DNA of 64,000 bases from Flavobacterium sp. HJJ (GTDB taxonomy: Bacteria > Bacteroidota > Bacteroidia > Flavobacteriales > Flavobacteriaceae): assembly GCF_015351475.1 (NCBI RefSeq), contig NZ_JADKPR010000017.1, positions 1 to 64,000 on the forward strand. The letters are read 5' to 3'. Position 1 is the stretch's first letter. The number at the start of each line of letters is the position of its first letter. The notes below the pieces were generated by a model, which worked only from the letters and a program-made list of their open reading frames with translations, did no database searches and was not told where the DNA came from. Position numbers and translations under genes: made by a program. Below are positions 8,914 to 18,661 of this stretch, piece by piece.

Positions 8914-9300
8914 TTAATCCTTTTTAATACAACTATAAAAACTCTTTGTATCCGAACCATCAGCAAATTTTTTGTCTATTAATTTTCTATTAAAAGCGAA
9001 GCATTCATCTTCTATACTCGTAATTGTTACAATCATTTTATCTCCAACAGCAATAAAGTCAGTCGTACTTTTAGTACAGACAGCTTCATATTCACAATCG
9101 TTTATCCATTTTATACTCCAAGTAAAAAAAAGATCATCATTGTTAAAATCTTCCACGATTGTATCTTTAATGACAAAATTGGAGCTAGGAAAACTTTTAT
9201 TATAAAATTTTCCGTTTTTGAACTTACTGCAATCCAATGATTGTGAATATCCTATTGATCCTAGTAATAAGAATGCTATAAAAATTAAATTTTTGTTCAT
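8914..9300 (-). CDS. Small secreted protein, intact paralog
   Basis: A 128-residue protein with a clear signal peptide (MNKNLIFIAFLLLGSIGYSQ). The mature part has a Cys near the start (LDCSKFKNGKFYN), then WSIKWINDCEYEAVC, a basic-acidic strand region (VGDKMIVTITSIEDEC) and a final YSCIKKD. It is about half identical to the frameshifted copy downstream, pointing to a local duplication. No catalytic motif is visible and I do not recognise a named family. It lies between the S41 peptidases and the frameshifted copy, all on the minus strand. Confidence 0.75.
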   Translation of the reverse strand: MNKNLIFIAFLLLGSIGYSQSLDCSKFKNGKFYNKSFPSSNFVIKDTIVEDFNNDDLFFTWSIKWINDCEYEAVCTKSTTDFIAVGDKMIVTITSIEDECFAFNRKLIDKKFADGSDTKSFYSCIKKD

Positions 9301-9349
9301 GATTTTTGGTTTTTATTTTAAAGGTTAATTGATTTTAAATACTGTAGTA

Positions 9350-10996
9350 TTATTTATTTATGAAACGAATTGCTTCATCTAAAATTTCGTCTCTGCCTTC
9401 TTGAATTCCTTTGATAGTTTGTTTTACTTCAATATTTGGAACAATTCCGATTCTTTGTGTTTCTTTTTTATTAGGGTAGAAAACACCATAACAGGTAAAG
9501 GAAGTTTGAAGTCCTTTAATTATTTCGAATCTTGTATTTGCGCCATCTGCTCCTGCAGTTTGGCTGCCAATTATGGTTGCATTTGGGGCAACTTGTAAAG
9601 TCATTGCGGTATATTCTGAATGACTAATTGATTTTTCATTTACTAAAAGAACTACTTTCCCTTTGTAATAATCTGGATTAATTTTTCCGCAGGTTTCAAT
9701 ACCATTCCTCCAAATATACCTGCCTGCAAAACTTAAATCAGGCTCTATAAATTTAACAAATTCCTTGGGTTCTGGATTTAAGTATTCTGCAATAGCATAA
9801 TTAGTTCCCTGTGGATAGTTTCTTATATCAAAAATAATAGCTTTCGTGTTTTTTAGTTGTTCCATCATCAATGGAACATCAGCCTCAGTAAGATCCCCCA
9901 TATTTACGTAGCCGATATTGTCTGTCAAAACGTTCCATTTTTCTTTCTCTTTAAATTGAATTTTTAAATCTTGATAGGGATAACGTTTTATTGTTTTAAT
10001 AGATTTAGTTCCATCTCTGTTAAATTCAATTTCACCAACATTTGATTTTCCCATGACAAAAAGCCAATAAAGTTTATCCAGTACTGCACTTTTATTTGAG
10101 CCTTCTCCATATTTTTTATTCTCTTTTATAAGTTGCGATATTGTTTTTCCGTCAATTTTTGTAATGACATCTCCAATTTTGTAATCATCTATTTTTGCTA
10201 AAGAATCATTTTGAAAACCAGTTACAATAACTTTTTCATCTATTATCTTAATATTTATAGGCATCCATTTGTCTCCAAAACGGTCAAACATTTTATTGGT
10301 TCCAAATGAAGTATGAGTATCATTTAGTTTCGCCGAAAGTTCTTTAATTGCAAGGTGAAAATCGATTTCTGATTCGGATGCAATAAACCTTGGTAACATT
10401 TCATTTAAGATAATATCCCATTTTTGATCCATTTGATATTTATATGGAAAAAAATATTCCACATAATTCCAATAACGAAATAAAGTCAAAAGGCGTAAAT
10501 TTTCATCGCTCCATTTAAAATTAGGATATTTTACTTCATTAATAAATTCTAAAAGCGAAGCATCATGCGCACCATATTGAACATTGTGTTGCTTTCCCTG
10601 AAACCTATTTTCTTCAATAAATTTCAGTTTTTTTGAAAGTGTTTTAGAAAATACTTTAGAGTCATCAAGCCATTTTAAATCTAAATTTTTAATAAAATAC
10701 TCGACTTTTGAATCCGGTTTTGTGGCTTCATACGCTTTAACTTCTCCTTGCGAAGCAATCCATTTTTCTAGAACTAATGAAAATTCTTCTTTGGTTTGTG
10801 CTTTTTCAACTTCGGGCAAGATTGTAAAAAGCTGTTCGTCCCAGTTTTTACTTCCATCAGCAACATTTGGATGATAATATTTAAGGAATCCCCACACTTT
10901 GCAGGTTGTGGCTAGTTTTTGAGTTTTGGTAATTTTGTTGTAGCCGAATGTAATTTGCGTAAGAAGCAGAAGAAATAATAAGGTTGTTTTTTTCAT
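9350..10996 (-). CDS. S41 family peptidase, copy 1
   Basis: A secreted or periplasmic serine peptidase of 548 residues with an N-terminal signal (MKKTTLLFLLLLTQITFG). A helical N-terminal region is followed by a PDZ-like part (ITKIDGKTISQLI) and the C-terminal S41 core. The likely nucleophile is the Ser in SHSEYTAM, followed by IIGSQTAGADG and later GIVPNIEVK, the usual order for the family. It is 41 nt downstream of a close paralog of the same length; their first 250 residues are nearly identical in places, so this is a tandem duplication. Substrate unknown. Confidence 0.88.
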   Translation of the reverse strand: MKKTTLLFLLLLTQITFGYNKITKTQKLATTCKVWGFLKYYHPNVADGSKNWDEQLFTILPEVEKAQTKEEFSLVLEKWIASQGEVKAYEATKPDSKVEYFIKNLDLKWLDDSKVFSKTLSKKLKFIEENRFQGKQHNVQYGAHDASLLEFINEVKYPNFKWSDENLRLLTLFRYWNYVEYFFPYKYQMDQKWDIILNEMLPRFIASESEIDFHLAIKELSAKLNDTHTSFGTNKMFDRFGDKWMPINIKIIDEKVIVTGFQNDSLAKIDDYKIGDVITKIDGKTISQLIKENKKYGEGSNKSAVLDKLYWLFVMGKSNVGEIEFNRDGTKSIKTIKRYPYQDLKIQFKEKEKWNVLTDNIGYVNMGDLTEADVPLMMEQLKNTKAIIFDIRNYPQGTNYAIAEYLNPEPKEFVKFIEPDLSFAGRYIWRNGIETCGKINPDYYKGKVVLLVNEKSISHSEYTAMTLQVAPNATIIGSQTAGADGANTRFEIIKGLQTSFTCYGVFYPNKKETQRIGIVPNIEVKQTIKGIQEGRDEILDEAIRFINK

Positions 10997-11037
10997 TTTG
11001 TTTGTTTTGATATTTATAACTTTGATGATTTTAGTGT

Positions 11038-12681
11038 TTATTTTCCAGTTTCAATAAATTGCAAGGCACGATCTAAAATTTCGTCTCTGCCTTCTTGAAT
11101 TCCTTTGATTGTTGGTTTCACTTCAATATCAGGAACAATTCCTATTCTTTGCGTTTCTTTTTTGTTGGGATAAAACATGCCATAACCTGTTATTTGGGTT
11201 CTTATTCCTTTCATTACTTCTATTTGAAATACGCCTCCATCTGCACCAGCTGTCTGACTTCCTATTAAGGTAGAATGAGGTGCTGTTTGTAAAAACATTG
11301 CAGCGTGTTCTCCATGACTCTGCGTATGCTCATTAACTAGTAAAACAACTTTTCCTTTGTAATTATTTGGATTTGTTTTTCCACATTTTTGAGTTTCTCT
11401 CCAAATGTATCTGCCAGGATAATTTAAATCTGGATCAATAAGTTTTGCACCTTCTTTTTCTTCGAAATTTAAATATTCAGCAAGAGCAGACTCGATATAG
11501 TCTTCTTGAGGATAATTACGAAGGTCAATAACAATAGCTTTAGAATCTTTTAGCTGACTAAAAATTATAGGCAGATCAGTTATTTTAAGATTTTCTATAT
11601 CGATGTATCCAATATTGTTTTCTATAATCTTGAAAGTTTCTCTTTCTTTCTGTTTGATTTTTAAATTTTGATAGGGATAACGTTTTATTGTTTTGACTGC
11701 CACTTTCCCATTTCTAATAAACTCTATTTTTAAGGTGTCTGTGTTTCCGTTAAAAATTGTCCAATAAAAATTTCTGAATTTTGCAGGCTCATTAGATCCT
11801 TCTACATACTTACTGTTCTCTTTTATGATTTGAGATATTGTTTTTCCGTCAACTTTAGTTATGGCATCTCCAACTTTGATATCGCTTATTTTTGCTAAAG
11901 AGTCATTGTGTAAACTCGTAATGACTGCTTTTTCATCAATAATTTTGACAACTGCAGGTATGAATTTGTTTCCAAATTTTTCAAACATTTTACCTGTTCC
12001 AAGAGAGGCATGCGTATCGTTTAATTTTACAGTAAGCTCTTTGAATGCTAAGTGAAAATCCAGTTCAGATTCACAAGAATTGAATCTTGGCATCATTTCT
12101 TCTAATGTTAAATCCCATTTTTGATCCATCTGATATTTATAAGGAAAAAAATATTCTACATAATTCCAATATCGAAAGAATGTTAAAAGGCGTAAATTTT
12201 TATCTGTCCATTTAAAATCTGGATATTTAATTTCGTTTGTAACTTTTACATAAGGATCTATCGTATAATAATATTGCTTTCCCTGAAATCTATTTTTTTC
12301 AATAAATCTTAGTTTTTTTGAAAGTGTTTTAGAAAATACTTTGGAGTCATCAAGCCATTTTAAATCTAAATTTTTAGTAAAATACTCGACTTTTGAATCC
12401 GGTTTTGTGGCTTCATACGCTTTAACTTCTCCTTGCAAAGCAATCCATTTTTCAAGAACCAATGAAAACTCTTCTTTAGTTTTGGCATTTTCAACTAGAG
12501 GCAGGATTGTAAAAAGCTGTTCGTCCCAGTTTTTACTTCCATCAGCAACATTTGGATGATAATATTTAAGAAAGCCCCAAATTTTGCAGGTCGCGGCTAG
12601 TTTTTGGTTTTCAGTAATATTGCTGCTGAATGCAGTTTGTACAACAATTAATAATAATAATAGGAAAATTTTGCTTTTCAT
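11038..12681 (-). CDS. S41 family peptidase, copy 2
   Basis: 547 residues, signal peptide MKSKIFLLLLLIVVQTAFS. Domain order as in copy 1: helical N-terminus, PDZ-like segment (DAITKVDGKTISQII), S41 core with the probable nucleophile in SHGEHAAM, then LIGSQTAGADGG and GIVPDIEVKPTI. The active-site neighbourhood differs from copy 1 (SHGEH against SHSEY) while the N-terminal third is highly alike, so the two copies may differ in specificity. It is the first gene of the pair; 136 nt separate it from the HPP gene upstream. Confidence 0.88.
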   Translation of the reverse strand: MKSKIFLLLLLIVVQTAFSSNITENQKLAATCKIWGFLKYYHPNVADGSKNWDEQLFTILPLVENAKTKEEFSLVLEKWIALQGEVKAYEATKPDSKVEYFTKNLDLKWLDDSKVFSKTLSKKLRFIEKNRFQGKQYYYTIDPYVKVTNEIKYPDFKWTDKNLRLLTFFRYWNYVEYFFPYKYQMDQKWDLTLEEMMPRFNSCESELDFHLAFKELTVKLNDTHASLGTGKMFEKFGNKFIPAVVKIIDEKAVITSLHNDSLAKISDIKVGDAITKVDGKTISQIIKENSKYVEGSNEPAKFRNFYWTIFNGNTDTLKIEFIRNGKVAVKTIKRYPYQNLKIKQKERETFKIIENNIGYIDIENLKITDLPIIFSQLKDSKAIVIDLRNYPQEDYIESALAEYLNFEEKEGAKLIDPDLNYPGRYIWRETQKCGKTNPNNYKGKVVLLVNEHTQSHGEHAAMFLQTAPHSTLIGSQTAGADGGVFQIEVMKGIRTQITGYGMFYPNKKETQRIGIVPDIEVKPTIKGIQEGRDEILDRALQFIETGK

Positions 12682-12817
12682 TTAAAGGAGGCTCTGGTTA
12701 AAGTGAGATTACTTTTACCAAAAATAGCATTTTAAATATCAAACAATAATATAATTGCAGAAGATTTTTGAGAATAGAGATTCTAAATTAATATGTGATT
12801 TAATCAGCAGTCTAAAT

Positions 12818-13423
12818 TTAATTTTGTCTTTTGCTTAAACGCTTTTTTAATTTATGATAATGTTTGTGGTAAGTACTGTGGCTTGGATAGGAACGGCTCG
12901 GAGTCATATTGTTAAAAATTAAGGCAGTGAGAAGTAAAATCATCACGCCAATAAAAACCGGCGAGAACACATACATATATCCCAAAGCTTTTATTTTGTC
13001 AGAACCAATAATAGCAATCAGCGCAGTTGCTCCTCCGGGAGGGTGAAGGGTTTTTGTGATCTGCATCAAAATTATCGCAAATGAAACAGCCAAAGGCGCT
13101 GCTATCCAGATAATATCGGGTACAAATTTATGAACTGTAACGCCTATCAGTGCTGAAATTAAATGTCCTCCGACTAAATTTCGAGGCTGTGAAAACGGAC
13201 TTTGGATAATGCCATAAACCAAAACGCTCGAAGCTCCGAAAGATCCAATTAAATATACCGCATCGTTTCCTTTGAAATGTATGGATTGAATGTAAGCTAG
13301 AATTCCAATACCAACGAAGGAACCTAAAAAGGACCAAAACTGCTCTTTATAATCAACTAATGTCTCTTTGTAAAGGATATATTTAGTTTTGCGATAGGTT
13401 CGCTTTATTTTTTGGACAGGCAT
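12818..13423 (-). CDS. HPP family membrane protein
   Basis: A 201-residue protein with four or five hydrophobic segments and the family motif HPPGGATALIAIIGSDKI in the middle. Members are integral membrane proteins; some have been linked to nitrite transport in plastids, but the bacterial role is not established. The C-terminus is cytoplasmic and basic (YHKHYHKLKKRLSKRQ). It starts 8 nt after the stop of the chloride channel gene, so the two probably form one operon and may serve anion handling together (inference). Confidence 0.85.
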   Translation of the reverse strand: MPVQKIKRTYRKTKYILYKETLVDYKEQFWSFLGSFVGIGILAYIQSIHFKGNDAVYLIGSFGASSVLVYGIIQSPFSQPRNLVGGHLISALIGVTVHKFVPDIIWIAAPLAVSFAIILMQITKTLHPPGGATALIAIIGSDKIKALGYMYVFSPVFIGVMILLLTALIFNNMTPSRSYPSHSTYHKHYHKLKKRLSKRQN

Positions 13424-13431
13424 GTGTGTGG

Positions 13432-14709
13432 TTATTTTGCTAAACTTGTTGAGTAACTATAAACTGTAAATGGATAAATCTTTTTTGCGGTGTATTTTGA
13501 AATCAGGCAGACAGCCAAAATCGGAATGAATAAAGTATAGTCATTCGTTAATCCGCAAACCAGAAAAATAGCTGTAAAAGGAGCGTGAATACTGGCACTG
13601 AGTACTGCAGCCATTCCGACGATCATGAAGTTGACCGGAATTACCTCTGTGTTGAAAAAAGTGTTCAAAATAGAAGCCAGCAATAAACCCAAAAACGCAC
13701 CAATGAAAAGGCTGGGAGCAAAAACACCGCCATCACCGCCAGAAGCCAGCGTTATCGATGTTACAATTGGTTTTAAAATTAATATTCCAGCAAATGTGAG
13801 TGCCAAAGTTATTGTTAACGGAATTTCAGAATCGCCAAAAATAACTTTTAGCGAGTGGTAGCCTTCTCCGTACAGCTGTGGAAAAATGAATAAGGAAACG
13901 CTTAAAACAATTGATCCTAATAAGATTTTATAATAATGTTTTTCGATTTTTGAAAACTGGGTTTTAAAAAACAGTACGCATCGGGTAAGATAAACGGAAT
14001 ATAATCCAGCCAAAACTCCTAAAAGAATGAAGTAAGGAATCGCTTTTGAATGCCAGGCTGTAACAGCTACACTGAATAAAGGTTCTTCTTTTAATATAGA
14101 AATCAAACCGAAGGCAATTCCAACAGCAATTCCATTTGAAATGATAAAAGCTCGGGTTACTTTTCTGGAAATAACTTCGACTGCAAATAAAATTCCGGCA
14201 ATAGGACTGCTGAATAGAGCTGTGATTCCGGCAGCAACTCCGGCGCAGATTAATTCTGTTTTATACTGACGGAAGACATTTTCTTTTTGCTGGGCTACAG
14301 AACCGATTGTTGCCGCTGCGACAACAGTAGAAACTTCAATTCCGGTGGAACCGCCAAAAATTACAGTCAATATGCCATTTATAAAGTGTGAAGGAATTTT
14401 ATAAGTCGGCAGGTTTTTGGATTTTGACTGAGTACTTTCAAAAACTTCCTTAATGCCTTTGTTTTCTTTTTTTCTAAAAAGGTATTGTCTTAAAAAATAA
14501 ATTACCGAAAGTCCAAAAACAGGGAATAAGATGTAAAAAATCGGATTTACTGTAACCTGATGAAAAAAGATTTCTTCATAATACTCCGTAATTTTTTTTA
14601 ATGAAATCCCTAAAAAGGCTGAAAGGAAGCCTATTAAAATGGAAACTATAATTAATTTTCGGAGTTTAATGAGCTGATGATTTTTTTTGATCTGAGCCGT
14701 TTTATTCAT
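13432..14709 (-). CDS. Chloride channel family (CLC) protein
   Basis: About 425 residues from the ATG at 14709; a TTG at 14763 would add 18 residues that look like leader sequence. Roughly ten hydrophobic helices. The GxFxP-type motif is present (GDGGVFAPSLFIGAFLG). The usual GREGP filter motif reads GIEVS here (in GGSTGIEVSTVVAAATIGS), keeping the gating glutamate but losing the flanking Arg and Pro. Known CLC proteins are Cl-/H+ antiporters or channels; which applies is not decidable. No C-terminal CBS domains. Operon with the HPP gene. Confidence 0.85.
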   Translation of the reverse strand: MNKTAQIKKNHQLIKLRKLIIVSILIGFLSAFLGISLKKITEYYEEIFFHQVTVNPIFYILFPVFGLSVIYFLRQYLFRKKENKGIKEVFESTQSKSKNLPTYKIPSHFINGILTVIFGGSTGIEVSTVVAAATIGSVAQQKENVFRQYKTELICAGVAAGITALFSSPIAGILFAVEVISRKVTRAFIISNGIAVGIAFGLISILKEEPLFSVAVTAWHSKAIPYFILLGVLAGLYSVYLTRCVLFFKTQFSKIEKHYYKILLGSIVLSVSLFIFPQLYGEGYHSLKVIFGDSEIPLTITLALTFAGILILKPIVTSITLASGGDGGVFAPSLFIGAFLGLLLASILNTFFNTEVIPVNFMIVGMAAVLSASIHAPFTAIFLVCGLTNDYTLFIPILAVCLISKYTAKKIYPFTVYSYSTSLAK

Positions 14710-14827
14710 CACAAGGAAAGTTTTTTTGAATCTCGTTTTTATGAGATTCGCAAATTTAGGCAATCAAATCCATTATCAAAGAATAAAAACTGTTATTTAA
14801 AATGTTAAAATTATTAAATTAGGAATC

Positions 14828-15217
14828 TCATCGTTCGTAAAATTCAATTGGAAGTCCTTCTGGATCAGTGATAAAAGTAAATTTTTTATGGGTCATTTCG
14901 TCAATTCGTATAGGTTCTGATTCAACGTTTTTAGAAGTCAGGAAAGCAATAGTTTCATCCAGATCAGTTACCTCAAAAGCCAAATGTCTTAAACCGGCCG
15001 CTTCTGGTCTGGAAACTCTTTTTGGCGGATTAGGAAACGAAAATAATTCTATGATGTAATCGCCGTTGAGAGCCAGATCCAATTTATAAGACTGCCGCTC
15101 TTCACGATAGACTTCCTGAATGACAGTAAGCCCTAAAACAGCAGTGTAAAACTCTTTTGATTTTGAATAATCAGAAACAATTATAGCAATGTGGTGTACT
15201 TTATTTATGTTAATCAT
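14828..15217 (-). CDS. VOC family protein, glyoxalase-like (YaeR/SMU1112c type)
   Basis: A 129-residue single-domain vicinal-oxygen-chelate protein. It reads MININKVHHIAIIVSDYSKSKEFY at the N-terminus, with an early His as metal ligand, then LDLALNGDYIIELFSFP, AGLRHLAFEVTD (second His) and a final PEGLPIEFYE that supplies the last Glu ligand. This is the arrangement of glyoxalase-like metalloenzymes. The true substrate is unknown. Single gene, 118 nt from the CLC start and 117 nt from the YciI-like gene. Confidence 0.85.
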   Translation of the reverse strand: MININKVHHIAIIVSDYSKSKEFYTAVLGLTVIQEVYREERQSYKLDLALNGDYIIELFSFPNPPKRVSRPEAAGLRHLAFEVTDLDETIAFLTSKNVESEPIRIDEMTHKKFTFITDPEGLPIEFYER

Positions 15218-15334
15218 GTAAATGAGTCATATTAGAAATTATGGTTCTGTTCCGGATTAACAGATGATTAGTGCTATTTTTTTTTAAAATAATCCATCAG
15301 ATAAAATCGTGAACCAGCTGTCATTATTTTAAAA

Positions 15335-15793
15335 CTATAATTTGGTTTTTGCTAATTTTTCGTGAATCTTGACAGTTTCCTGCAAGGCTGCAGTACCGTA
15401 CCAAGGTGTTAATTCGGCTTCCAGAAGATTGCTTTTTACAGCAGGATCGGTTGAGACGAGCGTTTTGGCTTCTTCGATTGTAGCAACATTAAAGATGTAA
15501 AGGCCCCTGTAGTTTCTGTCATTTTTCATAAACGGCCCTGCCACAACAAGTTTTCCTTCTTGTGCCAGTTTTGTTATGTTGGCCATATGTCCCTTGAAAA
15601 GACTGCTTTTTTCTTCGGTGGTTGCAGTTGTATTACTTCCTGTTTTCAAAATGCAGAATACGTATTTTTTCATTCCGTATTCGTCAGCATTTAGGGATTT
15701 GGCGAGTTTTTCGTCATATTTTGAATCGGTTTCCTGCGCAAAACCTGCTAAATTGAGGAATAGAAAAGCGGCAATTAATATCTGTTTTTTCAT
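15335..15793 (-). CDS. Secreted YciI-like protein
   Basis: 152 residues. A signal peptide (MKKQILIAAFLFLNLAGFAQ) precedes a YciI/YCII-type ferredoxin-like domain: YVFCILKTGSN, later HMANITKLAQEGKLVVAGPF and GLYIFNVATIEEAKTLVSTDPAV. YCII domains are small and usually cytoplasmic; an exported version is a known variant in Bacteroidota. The role is unknown. The DinB-like gene ends 11 nt upstream in the same direction, so the two are likely one transcript. Confidence 0.8.
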   Translation of the reverse strand: MKKQILIAAFLFLNLAGFAQETDSKYDEKLAKSLNADEYGMKKYVFCILKTGSNTTATTEEKSSLFKGHMANITKLAQEGKLVVAGPFMKNDRNYRGLYIFNVATIEEAKTLVSTDPAVKSNLLEAELTPWYGTAALQETVKIHEKLAKTKL

Positions 15794-15804
15794 AAAAGTT
15801 AGTC

Positions 15805-16263
15805 TTAGAGAAGTTTTTTTAAAATGACAATCTGCCCCAAATGATACACATCATGCTGTATAATTCCGTGTATGTGTTCGTAAAACGTATGATTATTTGC
15901 CGGATATACTTTTGCCAGATCAGAATCATCAAAATCTTCAAAAAAAACATTCCACGATTCCTGCGATTTTGCCAGAGTCTGGAGCGATTGTGCCCAAGCA
16001 GCTTCGGACGGATCTATCACAGGGACAAAATAATTATGATCCGGTGTTATCACTGTTTCTCCCTGGACGCGTCTCAAAATGTTCTTTCTCCATTGTATAA
16101 GATGATTAACGATTTCCCAAATGGTATTCAGATTGGGATTGATTTTTCTGTGAGCGTGTTCTGCGGGTACATCTTTCAAAGTATCTGCTAAAGTCACCTC
16201 AAGCCATGGATTTCCATTGTAAATGGATTGATATAGATTTGAAATTCTGTTACTTTCTGACAT
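15805..16263 (-). CDS. DinB family protein
   Basis: A 152-residue four-helix bundle protein of the DinB/YfiT type. His residues that could bind metal occur in IVNHLIQWRKNILRRVQGE (near 58), in HTFYEHIHGIIQHDVYHLGQIVILKK near the C-terminus, matching the three-His pattern of the family. Members are metal-dependent enzymes such as thiol transferases, or have no known role. ATG at 16263 is preferred over an in-frame TTG at 16281. First gene of a pair with the secreted YciI-like protein. Confidence 0.82.
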   Translation of the reverse strand: MSESNRISNLYQSIYNGNPWLEVTLADTLKDVPAEHAHRKINPNLNTIWEIVNHLIQWRKNILRRVQGETVITPDHNYFVPVIDPSEAAWAQSLQTLAKSQESWNVFFEDFDDSDLAKVYPANNHTFYEHIHGIIQHDVYHLGQIVILKKLL

Positions 16264-16373
16264 ATCAATGATTTTTTGCAATTAATAGCTAAGATACAAA
16301 TAACTAATTGACAACTCATCCCCGAATTTCTACAGTTGGGGTTTTAAATATTTTTTAACTAAATCTGTTAAAA

Positions 16374-16381
16374 TATATTTG
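16374..16381 (+). promoter_or_regulatory. Candidate -7 promoter box TATATTTG
   Basis: TATATTTG fits the TAnnTTTG consensus and lies about 104 nt before the preferred ATG of the TonB receptor (16485). No convincing -33 box is seen at the normal spacing. A start near 16390 would give a leader that includes the in-frame ATG at 16401. Confidence 0.35.
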
Positions 16382-16484
16382 TCTCATCAAAATCAATAGT
16401 ATGAAATCGCTGCAAAAAAACTGCGTGTGCAAATATTTAAAAAGCGATAACATAGATGACCAAAATCAAATAAATTCAACAGGT

Positions 16485-18650
16485 ATGAAAACCAGATTAC
16501 TTTTTACAATTGCATTTTTATTTACAACGGCATTTATCTTTGCTCAAAATACTATTTCGGGTAAAATCACCAATCAAAAAGGAAAGCCAGTTGCGGGAGC
16601 TAATATTTACATCGACGGGACGTATGATGGAGCAACGAGTTCAGAAACTGGTGAATTTTCTTTTGAGACAACCTCGACAGGAAATCAGTTTTTGATAGTA
16701 AGTTTTTTGATTTACGATACCTATAAACAGGAAATCGATGTTGCTAATTTTAAAAATCAGATTATTGAACTAAGTGAGAATGTAAATGCTCTTGATGCGG
16801 TTGTTATTACTGCGGGGACATTAGAGTCTGGTAATAAAGCCAGAGTTTCGGTTCTTAAACCATTAGATATAGTAACAACTGCAGGTGCGGCCGGAAATAT
16901 TGTTGCTGCTTTGCAGACTTTGCCGGGAACGCAGACTGTAGGCGAAGACGGACGTTTATTTGTTCGAGGGGGTGAAGCCAGCGAAACTCAGACTTTTGTT
17001 GATGGTATTCGTGTCGCACAGCCTTATGGTGCATCGACCAATAATTTGCCGACACGCGGCCGTTTTTCTCCTTTTTTGTTTAGCGGAATTGCTTTCTCTA
17101 CAGGAGGATATTCTGCCGAATATGGCGAGGCTTTATCAAGTGTTTTGCTTTTGAATACACAGGACGAGCCCGATCAGAATAAAACAGATATTTCCTTAAT
17201 GACTGTTGGCTTAGGCATAGGAAATACTCAGAAATGGAAAAAAAGCTCACTGAGTGTAAACACTGCGTACATCAATCTGGCACCTTATCAGGCAGTAATT
17301 CCTCAAAATGTAGATTGGAATAGTCCTTACCAATCATTGTCTGGTGAAACAGTATATCGCTATCATTTTGTGAACGGAATATTTAAATTATATGCCGCTT
17401 TTGATTCATCTAAATTCGATTTGAATCAGGAAAATATAAATTTCGAAGAAAAAATCAGAACCAATTTAAACAATAATAATTTCTATCTGAATGCTTCATA
17501 CAGCGGAACTATAGGTACAGGCTGGAATTTAACTTCTGGAATTAGTTATGGTTACAATAATAATAAAGTGAAGTACAATACAAATGATGTAGACAGCGAT
17601 GAAAATGCGGCACAATTGAAACTAAAGCTGAGAAAACATTTTTCGAACTATTTTAATTTGTCTTTTGGGGCAGACTACTTTATTACAAAATTCAATGAAG
17701 ATTTTGATAATAACAATGATATTAAAGTTTCAAATGGCTACGATTCAAACATTGCAGCTTTTTATGCCGAAGGAGATATTTTATTCTCTAAATATTTAGC
17801 TTTAAAGGTTGGTTTGAGGCTTTCTAACAACAATTTGTTAAATGAAACCAATCTTGCTCCAAGAGCTTCGGTTGCTTATAAGGTTTCTAAAAACAGCCAG
17901 TTTTCTTTTGCATACGGAGATTTTACACAAACTCCTGTTGCTGATTATATCAAATATTCAAAATACCATCAGTTTGAGAGTGAAAAGGCAAGTCATTATA
18001 TCCTGAATTACCAGTTTACAAAACCAGGCCAGACCTTTAGAGCTGAGGTGTATTATAAGGATTACAGTAATTTGGTTAAATATGATACGAAAGATATTCA
18101 GTACAACTCTCTTTTTAGCAATAATGGTTCTGGTTATGCAAAAGGACTGGATTTGTTCTGGAGAGACAGTAATTTATATAAAAACTTAGAATACTGGATT
18201 TCGTATTCCTACATTGATTCTGAAAGAGATTATAAAAATTTTCCAGCTATGGCGACTCCAAGTTTTATAGCTGATCACAGTTTGTCTATTGTTACCAAAT
18301 ATTTTATCACCGACTGGAAATCACAAATCGGATTCACGAATAGTTTCAGCACAGGAAGGCCTTATAATAATCCAAATGAGACAAAATTTATGAATGGAAA
18401 AACAAAATCATACAACAGTCTGAGTTTTAACTGGGCTTATTTACTGACTACACAAAAAATTCTTTATTTCTCTGTTTCGAATGTTTTAGGAAGCCAAAAT
18501 GTTTACGGTTACGATTATGCAAAATTACCCGATGCAAATGGTGTTTATAACAGACAAGCCGTTACACCTACCGCAGATAGATTCTTTTTTGTTGGTTTTT
18601 TCTGGACCATCAGCCAGAATAAAAATGATAATCAGTTGAAAAATTTATAA
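16485..18650 (+). CDS. TonB-dependent receptor with carboxypeptidase-like regulatory domain
   Basis: An outer-membrane receptor of about 721 residues. From the ATG at 16485 it opens with a signal peptide (MKTRLLFTIAFLFTTAFIFA) and a carboxypeptidase-D-like domain (ISGKITNQKGKPVAGANIYID). A plug domain follows (PGTQTVGEDGRLFVRGGEASET, then FVDGIRV), and then a beta-barrel ending in aromatic residues. An upstream ATG at 16401 is in frame but would put 28 polar residues before the signal peptide. Substrate unknown; no SusD-like lipoprotein adjoins it, so it is not a classical polysaccharide-utilisation pair. An inverted-repeat element follows its stop. Confidence 0.9.
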   Translation: MKTRLLFTIAFLFTTAFIFAQNTISGKITNQKGKPVAGANIYIDGTYDGATSSETGEFSFETTSTGNQFLIVSFLIYDTYKQEIDVANFKNQIIELSENVNALDAVVITAGTLESGNKARVSVLKPLDIVTTAGAAGNIVAALQTLPGTQTVGEDGRLFVRGGEASETQTFVDGIRVAQPYGASTNNLPTRGRFSPFLFSGIAFSTGGYSAEYGEALSSVLLLNTQDEPDQNKTDISLMTVGLGIGNTQKWKKSSLSVNTAYINLAPYQAVIPQNVDWNSPYQSLSGETVYRYHFVNGIFKLYAAFDSSKFDLNQENINFEEKIRTNLNNNNFYLNASYSGTIGTGWNLTSGISYGYNNNKVKYNTNDVDSDENAAQLKLKLRKHFSNYFNLSFGADYFITKFNEDFDNNNDIKVSNGYDSNIAAFYAEGDILFSKYLALKVGLRLSNNNLLNETNLAPRASVAYKVSKNSQFSFAYGDFTQTPVADYIKYSKYHQFESEKASHYILNYQFTKPGQTFRAEVYYKDYSNLVKYDTKDIQYNSLFSNNGSGYAKGLDLFWRDSNLYKNLEYWISYSYIDSERDYKNFPAMATPSFIADHSLSIVTKYFITDWKSQIGFTNSFSTGRPYNNPNETKFMNGKTKSYNSLSFNWAYLLTTQKILYFSVSNVLGSQNVYGYDYAKLPDANGVYNRQAVTPTADRFFFVGFFWTISQNKNDNQLKNL

Positions 18651-18661
18651 ATTTTTCAACT

